64,000 nucleotides of DNA. Source: Rhopalosiphum padi. Its lineage: Eukaryota > Arthropoda > Insecta > Hemiptera > Aphididae. A program made the position numbers and the translations under genes. Shown piece by piece: positions 51,137 to 64,000 of this stretch (its first letter is position 1; each line of letters begins with the position of its first letter). The stretch spans positions 44,301,019 through 44,365,018 of the forward strand of contig NC_083600.1 of assembly GCF_020882245.1 (NCBI RefSeq). The letters are read 5' to 3'. A model generated the notes under the pieces. The model had not been told where the DNA came from, did no database searches, and saw only the letters and a list, made by a program, of their open reading frames with translations.

Positions 51137-52979
51137 CTGCACACCAACCATAGGCGTACGCAGAAATCGTTTATGGGAGATTGTTACTATTTATATATAA
51201 ATATGTAAAAAAAATATTCCATAACAGAAATCATTATACATGTTTTACTTTGGGGGGGAGGTAGTATAAATATAATATTATGACGTCGAATAAAAATTAA
51301 CTCTCTACCAAATTTATCGTTTTAAAACATACACTCCGATTGCTATAACGTAGCACTTTGTTTAGAATATTATTTTGTTGTTATTTTTACATTAAATTTA
51401 CTTTTTTACCACAAGTAATATAATTTAAAGACGTTAGTCGGCGCAGTGTATAGGCAATTTTGGTACATCGACGAGAAGGTTGCATTGGATCGGCTTCTGA
51501 GAGGAGTACCACCAATTATAATATTAATATGGTTTACGAAACTAACTAAATACGTTGAAAAAATTCCTCGATTTTACTAACTAATACATTATTGTCTTCA
51601 ATACGAATAGTGCGACAAAACAGCCATATTGGAAGATATTTGTTAATACATTTAAACTTACGTCAATCTAATAAAGTCATTAGTACCTCACGATTAATAG
51701 TTAAGAATTACATATTGCCATTACCTTATCAGCTATTATACTATTCAGAATCCCTATAACCATTCATCTAGAATCTAGATCCCTGACTAATTCTGTATCC
51801 TAGCACATAAAACATTATACGGATATAACCACATATTATTACGTCGAATGCTCAGAGTCGCGAATTCAGTTTATTTACCTAGGCCATGTCCCACACATTT
51901 AGATTGTCTTCCATTATTAATAATAACTATTTTTATTTTTTATTTTTTTGTACCTACCAATACTTAGCTATCCTATATGTAATGTATTAATTAATTTCTT
52001 TTAATATGTTATTTGTTTCATATCATTACTTATTTTGACAATTTTTTTATATCAATGTTACACTGCCGTTTAGCGTGAATAATAATAATAATAACATTGT
52101 ATCATAAAAATATGGTTGGAATTTATGCTATGCGAATTTTGCAGAGATGGCCATATTGCGATGACCTGTGCACGATTGGATTACTAGGTTGTGCCTAAGG
52201 TGATGTGTCGAGATTTGTAAAAAAAAGCGCCCACTCGATATATAAATATAATATATTATGTATAACTCCGAGTTTCGTGAAATTAAAAATAAGCTCGTCG
52301 GACAAAATTAACAAAACAATGACAAGTTATCATAATTTATTATCTACAATAGGTATCAATTAAATATACGGGTATATTTTATAGTCGATAATAATATTGT
52401 AACGAGAGTTAACAATTTAATGTGACGTGATTATCACTATTTTTTTTCCTACCTGTGTCTATTGTGTAGACAATATTCTTTGCGTCAAACGATGATTTCA
52501 TAATGTTAGTAATTTTAAAGTGTTATAACTATGTAAAACGTCAAATTCTTAATAAGTGATGATCTAGACATTGCGCTGTACTGAAGATATAGATATAATT
52601 GATTCAAGACAATTTCGATAAGTTAAAAAAAAAAACAAAAAAGCTTAAAATGTAGTCGGTAGTGCATGGTCGTGTGGTGTGGAAAGATGTATGGGTCACC
52701 AGGACTAATGACTATAGTGTACTTGAATATTTGCTTACTACAGATTCCTTTTAAATAAATGGTATCCCCGTTTTCCTTTTCCTAAACTAGAGGTCCTACA
52801 ATTTGAAGCCCTCGTTATTGTTATCATATGAGAATGCCATTTTTTACAGCCGAAATTGCTATAACATGAAATTTGGAACACCCTGTATACCTCAGATTTT
52901 AAACTAACTTCAGGTGTAAAACATAACACATGGTCGGATTTTACTGGTATTAAGATTTAAATTATGAATAAATTAAACA
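51137..52979. other. AT-rich spacer, right part
   Basis: No gene recognised. A mariner-like end GGAACACCCTGTATA lies at 52876-52890, and a similar one at 55501 inside copy 2, marking decayed mariner-type MITEs. Confidence 0.45.
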
Positions 52980-52997
52980 AGCTAGCAGTACGAAATA

Positions 52998-55900
52998 GTG
53001 TTATTTAAAAACTATATTAAGTAAACAATTACGCATTAATTTAACAAACATACGCTTGTTTAACTAAGTTAAGTAATAACATAAAAATGATTCATTCGTC
53101 CAAAATAGATTGATATACATAACTTTTACGCAATATAATTTTAATTATTCGAATTCAATTTTTTCATGTCTGGACGATATTAATATTTCAACTACGAATA
53201 ACGATATTAACAATAGCTAATAATATATAAGTCAAACAATTGGTATAATTTTACCCGTAGACAATAAGTACAATTTAGCAAATAACAATGACTCAGTCGA
53301 AGTTTTTTGGAAGTTTTTGGACCACAAGTTGTTGGACACCAGGACTCATTATTATAAAAATACAATTTTTTTAATAAGAATATCATTTAAATATGAAAAA
53401 AAAACTAAATTACTGAAGATCGTACAAATTCAGAAAGTTTTTTTAGTATTTATCTACTAAAAGTCCAACAACGTTTCAAAATGTTATGTGTAAATTTTTA
53501 GATCTGTTTTTAGAATTTTCCTTAAATTTGTAGTGCTGGTTGTGAAGTTGGCACCACTAACTTTGAAATTGAATAACTTTTAATATAGATTCCAACAAAT
53601 TTAACACAATTCTAAAAACTCGAAAATTGTATTTATAGTCGTCAATACCTATGCAAGACACTATCGACATCCCCCGGTGATGTTAAGAGTAAAATTTACG
53701 TCGTTTTTAAGTGCAATGAATTAAAAAAGTTAAAATCTGATACAAATTTCCTCACATATTTATAGTCATAGTAAAACAAAACATTCTAAATTCTAAAACA
53801 TAATATATTAGAATAATTTTAATTATACACATTTTATTTTTTTATGTTTGGACAATGTTTCAACGTTATTCGTTATACTGTTGTAGGTAATTCAAATATA
53901 TGATTCGTGGGGATATACAACTTTTACGTATAGTATCATGCCTTATATAGGTACACTCAATGATATTTTCAAATGTATGTTTTCGAAAAAAACAATTATT
54001 CAGCTTACTGTATAACTAAAAGTAAAATTAATTACGTTTATAGTAGTATCAATAACACAATATAAGGAATATAGAAGTATTAGAAGTTATATGTCTTATT
54101 GGTGTAGGCGGATAAACGGTGTCGCATCAGAATCGTTTTTTGTAAACTGCAAAATACTATTGGATTCAAATTTAAAACATTAATTACAGTAGGACACTTG
54201 ATAACTTTACTATCGTACATCATATTGGTAACCATTTGAATACCTTATTTTTTCCTTTATTCTCCGATATTTTGAATAAAATTGAGATTTTTTAATTGTC
54301 AACTCTCTCAAGTACAAAACCTAACAAATTTAACCAAAGATTAAAATCCATGCACATTTTTGATTAATAAAATATTATTGTGTACACATATACACATACA
54401 AAAAACACACACACACATAATTTTAAAATCAATAAATGTATTACTTCGAATCTAAATAAGTACTCCGTTATGGTATAATAGTTGTCAAGTTGATTAATTG
54501 ATGAGTTATGTTTTAATTCAATCATATTTTATATTTTACGAATTACAGGAGGTTGTCTAATGGCCTAATAAACTTAAATAAACTTGTATAATACTTCGCA
54601 GCAAACAAATTGAGCCCTAAAATCGCTTTTCATACAGATTGCGTCCCTATAAAATATATTGTAACAACTACACTAATTGCGTCCGATGTAATTACACTAT
54701 TTTCCTTCTCATTTAATGCAAACTTAGGACTGTCAATAGCAACATTAAATATCATATTGCTAAAGGTAGGGGTTGTTTAACTAAGTTAAGTAACAACATA
54801 AAAATGTTACGTTCGCCTAAAATAGATCTATTTTATAATATTATTTTAACTATAAAAATTATATTTTCTCATGTTTGGACGATATTAATGTTTTGGTCGA
54901 GGTGAAAAATAGCATAATATACGAAAGGCAGGGAACATGACGTACGAATAGACGGGATTTTAGTATAAACATTTTAGGGTTAGGTCGTACGCCGACAATT
55001 TAGACGACCGATAGCTCGATTTTAACCCAACTCCTGGTGTAAAAAAATCTTCACACAGTCTGATTCTATAGATATAGGGTATTTTGTATTAAGAATTAAA
55101 CTATGTATACATTACATGAACTAGTGATATGTAATAGTGTTATTTAAAAACTATGTTAAGAAAACAATTATGTAATAAATTAAACAAAGATGTTTAAAAA
55201 TACATGATGATGAGTAACAACATAAAAATGACTCATTCGTCCAAATCAGGTTAAGATAACAATTACGCTATATCAAATATTTAGTAATTTTTACCCATAG
55301 GGATGGATTTGTTTTCTAAATAAACTTAACATTGTATATACACTCTCGTTAAAAGGATTTAAAGTCTTAGGGATATCAATATACAATAGGTTTGGTATAC
55401 TAAATATATAATAATAATAATATATTGCCTACAGCAAAAGAAGTCAAATAATGAACATTTATCGTTGTGATACCATATTTTTGAAATTATTAAATTTGGA
55501 ACACCCTCTATAGCTCAGATTTAAACAAACTTCAGGTAAAAAAAATTTCACACGGTCGGAGTCTCCAGATACTAAGCTTTTAATTGTGAATAAATTATAT
55601 AAGCTAGCAATACGAAATAATGTTATTTAAAAACTATCTTAATAAAACAATTATCTATGCAATAATCATACAGACGTACGCTTATTTTACGAGAGTGAAG
55701 TAACAACATAACATAACATTTGTCCAAACTGGGTTAAGATAACAATTACGCAATGTACAAGTCAAACAATTGGTATAATTTTACCCATAGTCAAGTAATT
55801 TTTAACAAATAACGATGACTCAGTCGAAATCTGATCACACAGGGTATATTTAAAAACGAAAATGAGTGCAAAGGTTTGATCATGCGACACCATCATTATT

Positions 55901-56200
55901 GATGTAATATTAATTTCGAAATAATTAAACAAACATATGATTGTTTGACTAAGTTAAGGAACAACATAGAAATGATGCATTCGTCCAAAATAGATTAGTG
56001 TAACACTTATACGCGATATTTTTTATATTCTTAGAATTCAAAAACATGATTTGTGGGGACAAAAAACATTATTTTTTACAATAAATTAACTAGTAATACG
56101 TAATAATATTATTTAAGAACTATGTTAAGAAAACAATTATGTTATCATAAAACAAACATACGAATGTTTAACAAAGTCAAGTAACAATAAAAAAATTATA
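52998..56200. repeat. Diverged upstream repeat array before gene B
   Basis: A unit containing TTATTTAAAAACTATRTTAAG, AACAATTAYG, AACAAACATACG, GTAACAACATAAAAATGA and CATTCGTCC starts near 52998, 55136, 55618 and 56107. Two similar units precede gene A (23748 and 24410). The units are diverged, not identical. They occupy the position of the promoter-proximal region of both genes. Confidence 0.7.
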
Positions 56201-56268
56201 CATTCGTTTAAACTTGGTTAAGATAACAATTACGCTATATAAAACAATTTTAGTAAATTTTATCTATA

Positions 56269-56763
56269 CAGGGTGATCTTTTATCATGAAACACTCATTA
56301 TTTCAAAAAGTATTCATGTTTTTTAAAACATTTTTGTACATAGTTTCAATTGTTAAAAAAACAACGCTTTTATTAAAAAATTATATTTTTAAATATATTT
56401 TATATCCTTATTTTTTTAAGTTTTTTACTTGTTTGAACGACAAAATAGTGTTTTAATTTCATATTCCAAAGCAGAAAAATTTTCTGAGTATTTTGATACA
56501 TAAAAATCGAATTTAGGGTGAGTAGCTTAGGAGTTATACGTGTTTAAAGTTTAGACAAGCGGAGTAATGTACAAACATTTTGCGGGGTAACCCCATACCA
56601 CTTCACTCCACGAACCTAAAGTTTATAAAAAAATCTATTATTCTAATAAAATTTTTTAATAAAAACGTTGTTTTTTTAATAACTTGAAACTATGTAAAAA
56701 AATGTTTTCAAAAACATAAATACTTTTTGAAATAATGTGTTTTATGATAAATGAATCACCTTG
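56269..56763. mobile_element. Tc1/mariner-type MITE, absent from copy 1
   Basis: Left end CAGGGTGATCTTTTATCATG and right end CATAAAACACATTATT-type complement terminate in CAGGGTGAT and ATCACCTTG. The arms are about 60 bases, including ACACTCATTATTTCAAAAAG. TA flanks both ends. The equivalent site near 24566 in copy 1 has no element, so insertion followed the duplication. Confidence 0.85.
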
Positions 56764-57113
56764 TATAATTAGATCTTCCGCCAAAGATTTAGAAAAAAAT
56801 AATTGATTTATTTTCTAAATAAACATACTTAATATTGTTTAAAAACTATAGTTAAAAGATTTCAAGGATATAATGAGCAATAGGTTTGGTTTATTCGCTA
56901 TATTATATTATAATATTATATTGCCTATTTCAGATGAAATCAAATAATGAATAAATATTGTTGTTACACCATATTTGTTTATTGTTTATTTACTATATGT
57001 TATATGTTGTATTATGGAGGAATCAATTATAAAAGAACTTGTGAATTATTTTTCAATTCATTTTTTAAGGTTTTCACATAATTTATATTCTTTGTGCATA
57101 TCAAATAATTAAA

Positions 57114-60100
57114 ATGAATTTTTCTAAACATTATTCTATAATTATAACATTAACGGCTCTTGCAATTTTCATTACTCCGGTAACTGCATATTTTGAAAAA
57201 TATGTTAATGCCTTTGGATGTACGTATATATTTTTATATTAATAATTATTATTATTTTATTATTGTTATTATTATTATTAATATTGTATTAACACAACTT
57301 TTACTATTACTTGTAATTTTAGCTGTTGCACCGAGTTTTAATTACACGTTTGATATACTTGATGCTGGTATGATAAAATTAATTTATGTATAATATGTAT
57401 TTTTTTTTTTAATTTAAATTTATTGATATTCATATATTATAATGGTTTGTACAATTTGCAATAAATCATTTAGAAACATAATAATAATAATTTTGGTAGG
57501 TTAGGTTATTAATATGTTATAATGTTATATGTAATATAATTGTTAGACCTAAAGTTTAAAAAAAAAATATATTGCTTATGATTTGAGAAGAAATATTAAA
57601 TATGCCCTTCATAAAAGTTATATAAAATCAGTTAATACATCTGTAAGTTATTACAAATTGTACAACATATAAAATGTATTTGATACATTGTAATTTTAAC
57701 TGATAGTATTCAAGCAATTTACAATAAATATTACCCATGACCTATAATTTTAATATTGTTTTTTCTTTATCGGTTTAGATTGATATGTATACAAGTGTTT
57801 AAATTTTTAAAAATAATCGGACATATGGTTGAATTATTTTAGAGTCTTATGTGAAAAATTTAAAACGTGTCAAATTAGTACCACTCCGTGGTATAAAAGT
57901 AGTCCAGTTAATCGCTGTATTAAATGTGTTACATTTAATTCAAATATATTTAATTGCGTACGAATAACAATTTTGATAGGAAACTGTAATGGTCTTATAA
58001 GTTTAAATTAATATGTATAATATTTAATGCAATGTGTTTTACGATATTGCTATTGGGTATAAAGTAATTTAATTTATATATAAATAATATATTTATTTAT
58101 TTTATGTAGTAGAATAAAATATCATTGTACACCAGTAGCGTGCAGAAATTTTCCATAGGGGGAGGATATCCGAATATAATATGTTATAAGAAAAGACCGG
58201 ATTTAATTGCATTTAAAGTATACAAAAATTGTCTTATTCTACCAAAAAAATTCAAATAAATTGCACTGTAAAAATACAACAAGTATAAAAAAAATTTTAA
58301 TTCATAATTATAATTAAATTAATTTAAAAACAAATATATGAATGGATAACTTTTTTGAATTAAAAATGGTAATAAAATATGTTTCCAAATTATGCTCATT
58401 AAAATTAATTTCTTATGTCTTAAAATATGTTTGTACAAAGAAAACATATACGTCCTACTTCTACACTAATTGGTGCAAGTTTAAAAAAATTCAATAATAT
58501 TAATAACCTTATACCTATCAAAATAAACATTTGCTTTGCTCAATATGACTTCATAGTAAGATTTAATAGTTTTATATCCTTTTTTTTCATAAACATATAT
58601 TTATCTTTAATTGTTTTTCCATTTGGACCAGGAAGATTTGGTAAAATATCTTCAATTTTTATAAACATATTCATAAATTTGAGTAGCTCACTATTTGATT
58701 TCTCCAAGTTTGTAAGATTAATGGATAACTCAGATAATTGTAATTTTTTGAATGCTATAAAACAAATTTAACGGCATTATTTTTTTACAAGCTGTTTCAG
58801 TTTTTCCACGCTGATAGAGATTAACATCGTCTTTTAAACCTTCAATCACATTTATAAAATTGTATTAAATTATATATTATAATTAATGTTCCTCACCTTG
58901 TAATAATAGTTCGGGAGATAAAGGCATACCGGGCATTTCTTTTCTGTATTTATTTATTTTCGATGATGGTACTATTGGGAAAGCTTTTTTTCTTAAAATT
59001 AAATGAGATAAGTGTTTAAATTTTATATATTAAATTAATTACTACCGTTCAATAATCTATTTATGTAGGTAATAATAAATTTAGTTTAATGAACTAACAC
59101 ACACAATTTAAAAACAAATGGAGAGATGGATAAATTATTTTAAAAACTTATGTGAAAATAATTATATCATAATTATTAATACCACATACCTATATATTCT
59201 TTTCCAGCTGATTGTGCATGTAATATTTTTAACTTCTTATTAGTAAACATATGGCAACTTTAAATAATTTTAATATTAAGTATTAAAAGGTTGATATATG
59301 TTATTGTGTATTCTTAAATGATAGTCGAGATTTCTGACCGATATCCTAACCTAACCGATATGAAAGATTCACAAAATCATAAATCTTGGATCTGTTATTG
59401 ACTGACGATTTTTTTTATTTTGAAGTAGGCAACAAATAAGTCATTTCGTATTCATACATTTTTAAAGCTATTAGTAAAATATGTTTAAAAAAAAAATAAT
59501 AATATTTTTAATAAAATTGATTAAACTAAGTGTCTACCAGTTAAATGCATAAAGTAAACAATAGTATAATATGCTATTTTAGATTTTGAATGGAAAGATA
59601 AATGTATTGATTTTATAATGATGTGCTTTTTTGTGTGTGCATGTGTCATTTAAACAATAATATATATCAGAAAATGTGCATGGATCTTCAATTATAAGGG
59701 TGATTTCTGAAAGCAAAAAAAAAATGAATCTAGTTTTTTAGTAAATCAATAATAGTAGGCAAGCTAGATACTTCTTAATTATAATTAAAATGAGAATAGC
59801 TTATTTAATATTTTTGAAACTTTAAATTAATCAATTTTTTATGTTACACAAACATAGTGTTATAATAATAATTTAAATAGAATTATTTTTTATTTAACAG
59901 ATATACTGAAAGATATTGCTTTATTTACGGGTAAGTAATTATAGGGTAATTTTATTCTACTATATTTTTTTTGAAATATATTGACTATATTTATAAGTAT
60001 GGACTTTTAGTTACTTAAGTTTTAATTGTTTGGTCAGTTCAGTGTAGTAAATTACCTCAAGTAACACTACATTATTTACATATAATGCTAATAAGTAATA

Positions 60101-63100
60101 GCCCTCTGGATGATTTTTGAAATTTAAAACCATATTCATCTCCATTCTCCTTCATAAATTTTCCAATACCTTATCAAACGGATTTGGTAACAAAGCGTAA
60201 CTTTGTCTTATACCTGTTTTTAATAGTATAATAGGTTACGGTATTAGACTACCGACTTTAACTTTAACTGTTGTTTCCATTATACATGTCACACTCGTAA
60301 TCAAAAAAGATTCTATGCGGGAGGAATAATTATTGTTACATTAAGCATTCAATAAAATATGTAATAATAAGAGATGTAAGCATTTAAAAACTAGGTCAAG
60401 AAAACAGTTAACAGGTTAACAGTAAGTTAGTATAATCATTTTTAAGCATATTATAATTAGGGTAAGGCAACAATTATATTACAACTGGTATATTTTATGC
60501 ATACGCAATAAGATAACTAGGCTAAACATAAAAGCTACAATATAATATAATTAATATATGTATAAGGATAATGTGATGACCAAAGAAGAGTCAGTAGTAG
60601 TGATCGTTTCACTCGATTACGCTGCGTGATAATAAAGTGTTTTGAGATACAATTTTGGTTGTTAATTTATTACGAACGTTTGAGTGATCATAATTCAGTC
60701 GACATTATAATACACTTATTTGTCGCGATCCGTGTTGGTAAAGTTCCTTTTAAAAACGAGAACTTGTGCCCGTTCCTCGTTCTTGTTGGAAAAAGGAACT
60801 CATTCCGATTCCTCGTTTCAATAGCAAAAAAGGAAAGTGTTTCTGTTGCACTTATAAAAAGGAACGCGATCTCATTCTCTTAAATTTTTTTTTATACATA
60901 CGATTTGAGCGATTGTCACTGTGGTTTTTTTTCTGTGGATATATTTTTAACCAGAAATAATCGGTTAATTTTTTGTGTTCAATACATTTTCTGATAAGTA
61001 GTTAATTGAACCCAGATTCGACATTGTAGATATCAGCTTTTGAAATTTTCTCACTTAAAATAGTCAATAAATACGTAAGGGAAAACTTACTAAAAAAGTG
61101 CCGGAAACATGAGATAAATAGGTAAATGAATTATGGCCTATTGCTTATCATCAAATTATTATAATAATGCTTATAAATATAATACTTATATATTATTTTA
61201 TAACAATACAATATATATTTATATATGTTTAAAGTTTTAGTCCAAATATCATAGCAATGATAAAACAAACTTTTTTTTTTAAATTTAATTTAATTTCTAT
61301 CCTGAAAATGGAAATGAAGAATTTCGTGGCAATTTATTAGTGACTGATGAAGTGACACTAAATTATCAACACTAACCTAACGCGTTCTGTCTCAACACTG
61401 GTAGCGATAGCCGATTTAAATAAATGTGGTTGTATCTCGACTGTTTTGGGGGATATTCTACTGCCAATTTTAATATATAAATATATAATTATAAAATAAA
61501 AACAGTAATATCCGTAAAGTGGACTGTATATGATTTATTATGAATATCAGAATAATAATTATTAATACACCGAGCGTCTTAAAAATATGTTAGTCCAACG
61601 CCAATTACTAAGAAAAATAATATAATCTATAAAATAATAAGCGATCAAATGAGCATTGTATTTATATGTATATAAATCAAAACACACACGACGTTGATAA
61701 CAACAATTGTTGCGATAATATAACAAATAATAATACAAAATTGGACGATGATACGTTTCACCTGGTCATCTGGTTATGGCCGGCTGTATCTTGTTCCACT
61801 CCGGGTCGACGCGGGTTGCACCATACGACGTACCAAACAAAATAACGTGACGTCATATATATATATATATATATAAAGCTGGTGAAAAAATAACAATACA
61901 GCGGAAGGTGACAGCAACAATGCGACACAACAACGTTAATTACGCGAATCATGAAATAACACAACGACCGTAAAGGTATACGAAGCACCACAACAATAAA
62001 AAACATGACGTTCACAATGCGGTTTTTTAATATTACGATTCGTATGCACTATATACACACTGAGGACTGAGACGATAGGAATTACACGTCCGGACCGAAC
62101 AACACTTCTGAGTTCTGACGACAACGGTCAATGATGGTGTTGCTCAACGAGATGCGTATCTTATATAATATGTAGTTCCCGATGTTGAGGATCCAATCAC
62201 CCCCCTCCGTTTGGCATATGAAACACATCAAAGCGATAAGTACATATTTTATTTCCTGATCAGATACTCCGCTTAATTTCGAACGACACATGATGAGAAA
62301 ATTTCCGTGTGCATCTCGTGTCAATCCTTCTTCCTATGTATTGTAGTTCAGACGTTAAATAATTTAAATTGACTAATGCTCTGTATTACATTAATATAAT
62401 ATATTTCTAGATATGCCGATTGTGGATATTGAATTAAGAGTGAATTATATAAGTAATTATTTGAAAATCATTAAATACAATTTTTAATATCGCCTATAGT
62501 GGATTTATATATTACTTTAGTTAATGTATAGCACTGAATTAGTTGACATTACTCATTATTTTTCATATTCTATAAATTTAAACTTTTCTAAAAATAGAAC
62601 AACTATTTACTATTTCTTTTAAATTAAAATATTTACATAACTAATTCGATTAATCTAAACATTGTACACTTGTTACTTTTGCATAGGTACCTCATTAGTA
62701 GGTTTATATAATATTAAATAAATAAAACCCACAAACGTAAAATTTATATTCAAAACTGACTTTGTAGGACTTCTACACACACCGTATCTAGATTTTATGT
62801 CTCATGACATATCAATATGGTTATTTTATATAGTATTTAAAAATTAACAAAAAAGTATAACAATTTTGGTTTTTTGGCTTTACTTCTATTATTAGATATT
62901 TAGAATATTTACTGTCTCATATCTCTATGTATGTAGCTTGTTGGTGCTGTAATTACTAATTAGTAATTAGGTACAATATGTGGCAGGGCTCCCGTGTTTA
63001 TAAATTAATAAGATATCGAAAAATAAACATTTTTTATTTTAAACATCATGCTTATTGCTAACAGAATAATAAATTAATTATTTACTAATAAAATTAAATA

Positions 63101-64000
63101 CTTTATTTGATTTCATTTTGTAATAATTTTTAAATTTTTATTTAAACTATTTGTAGGTAAAAGTTAATATATAAATACAGCTTTTTTTGGGGGGGATCTA
63201 ACTTTTCTACCTTTTAATTATTGTAAATAATTATTTATCTATGTTTTTTAGATAATATTAGTATGTATTTTCTGTGATAATTTTTTAATTTTTTTGTTTT
63301 TTTTAATTGAATAAATATAATAGGATTTTTATAATAACGGTATACAGATTAAAGTAGTAGAATTTATCAATGAAATAGATTACTAAATTTTAAGTTTTAT
63401 AAATCGACTAAAAAAAAGATATCTTAAAACTATAGAATTTATTTACTTCACTATATAAACTACTAAATATTAAATTTATTTACTGTGACAAATAACGAAC
63501 CAGTAATCTTACCACTTCAGGTTTCAACACATTTTTTTAAATTTAAATTTATTGTGTATTCTCTTAAATTATTTACTATGAAAAAAGAAATACTGTCTAA
63601 AACTTTAAAATAATGAAATGTATAAAAAATATTACATCATTCTAAAATTTAAAGTGTGCCGTGTACAATAGCGGCGCTGGCAGAATGCGGCCAAGGGCCG
63701 ACGATTGCCAACCATTGATTTATAGATATGCAAAATTTAAAATTTTTCTTTTAGTTTTATTTTTATAAATTCCGAAAAAAAATTATTCAATAGGTCAAAA
63801 TTGTTAAAAATTTATTAAAAAGTCCCACATTAATTTGGTCTTAATCTGTATAAAAATATTAAAAATAATTGGTTCCTGTTTGATTTGACATATGATGAAA
63901 AAGGGTACACTTGTAATCGGTTTCAGACTGTATATTTATTGATTTCGAATTACCTTTAATACTTTTACACATTTATAACGGCGTGGTGTTAATTTATTTT
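57114..64000 (+). CDS. Micro-exon secreted-protein gene B, partial
   Basis: Paralogue of gene A. Exons: 57114-57219, 57323-57367, 59208-59219, 59901-59930, 62411-62452 and 63252-63260; the remainder lies beyond the window. Each matches the position, phase (1) and borders of a gene A exon, and all are open with no junction stop. The signal peptide begins MNFSKHYSIIITL and ends near VTA; the mature part starts YFEKYVNAFG. Relative to gene A the second exon differs at 13 of 45 bases and the fifth exon is 42 nt versus 39 nt and scarcely alignable, although the adjoining introns are nearly the same. Six equivalent exons in two copies are the best support for both models. Confidence 0.78.
58133..58850. 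mobile_element. hAT-like transposon relic, copy 2
   Basis: Left terminus CAGTAGCGTGCAG followed by a G-run (58158-58163), then sequence shared with 26074-26760. Its open frame (58427-58771) has no recognisable motif on either strand and is interrupted in copy 1. The right end is missing here. Confidence 0.4.
61855..61875. repeat. (TA)n microsatellite
   Basis: About ten TA dinucleotides. Confidence 0.9.
62082..62324 (-). CDS. Unrecognised ORF with signal-like N-terminus
   Basis: An 80-codon minus-strand frame in the 510-bp segment unique to copy 2, with noticeably higher GC than its surroundings. From an internal ATG at 62291 the product begins MCRSKLSGVSDQEIKYVLIA and continues with a hydrophobic stretch and GGDWILN, which could be a signal peptide and mature start. 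No family is recognised and no splice partner was found. It may be a small secreted-protein exon, a transposon fragment or chance. Confidence 0.28.
   Translation of the reverse strand: MTRDAHGNFLIMCRSKLSGVSDQEIKYVLIALMCFICQTEGGDWILNIGNYILYKIRISLSNTIIDRCRQNSEVLFGPDV

Larger units (their letters stand above)
52980..64000. repeat. Segmental duplication, copy 2 (runs off the window)
   Basis: Direct-orientation paralogue of 23743-34780. Homology begins GAAATAGTGTTATTTAAAAAC at 52992, matching 23745, and continues to the window end. Copy 2 has extra upstream repeat units (53300-55700), a mariner-type MITE at 56269 and a unique 61787-62300 segment. Confidence 0.9.

Noticed and set aside
57829..57886. 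Possible exon AGTCTTATGTG after TTATTTTAG
   Set aside because: Length differs between copies by a non-multiple of 3 and copy 1 has a stop in the required frame.
1..64000. CRISPR arrays, bacterial operons or endosymbiont DNA
   Set aside because: No regularly spaced short repeats; genes have spliceosomal introns and the composition is uniformly insect-like.

Overview
This window looks like nuclear DNA of an aphid or close relative (Hemiptera: Sternorrhyncha). The evidence is a very AT-rich, intron-bearing eukaryotic sequence, insect-like housekeeping proteins, dense non-autonomous DNA transposons and non-LTR retrotransposon relics, short TTAGG runs, and a secreted-protein gene built from dozens of micro-exons, a structure described for aphid salivary effectors. 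The species cannot be read from the sequence.

The left part (1-20 kb) holds ordinary conserved genes. They are the first two exons of ribosomal protein RpL27A (minus, running off the left edge), mitochondrial ribosomal protein mRpL39 (minus, all eight coding exons resolved, 341 aa), protein farnesyltransferase beta subunit (minus, two coding exons), GPI-transamidase subunit PIG-T (plus, uninterrupted ORF) and a CENP-N-like kinetochore protein (plus, one frameshift). Between mRpL39 and farnesyltransferase lie a CpG-richer promoter region and a 300-bp tandem repeat carrying a strong hairpin.

From about 19.6 to 23.7 kb is mobile-element debris: a tRNA-like fragment, an LTR end with primer-binding site, and a 5'-truncated Jockey-type retrotransposon.

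The right two thirds (23.7-64 kb) is dominated by a direct segmental duplication, copy 1 about 23.7-34.8 kb and copy 2 about 53.0 kb to the window end. Each copy starts a micro-exon gene. Gene A (24938-48320) can be assembled from 28 exons, most only 9-18 nt. Every internal exon is a multiple of 3, every intron is in phase 1, there is no stop in any exon or junction, and it encodes a predicted 236-aa protein with an N-terminal signal peptide. Gene B (57114 to beyond 64000) repeats its first six exons. Introns of A and B are highly similar while several exons are strongly diverged, which is what a fast-evolving secreted effector pair would look like. Exons within gene A have also multiplied by local duplication. 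This pair is the most interesting content of the window. Its function is inferred, not shown.
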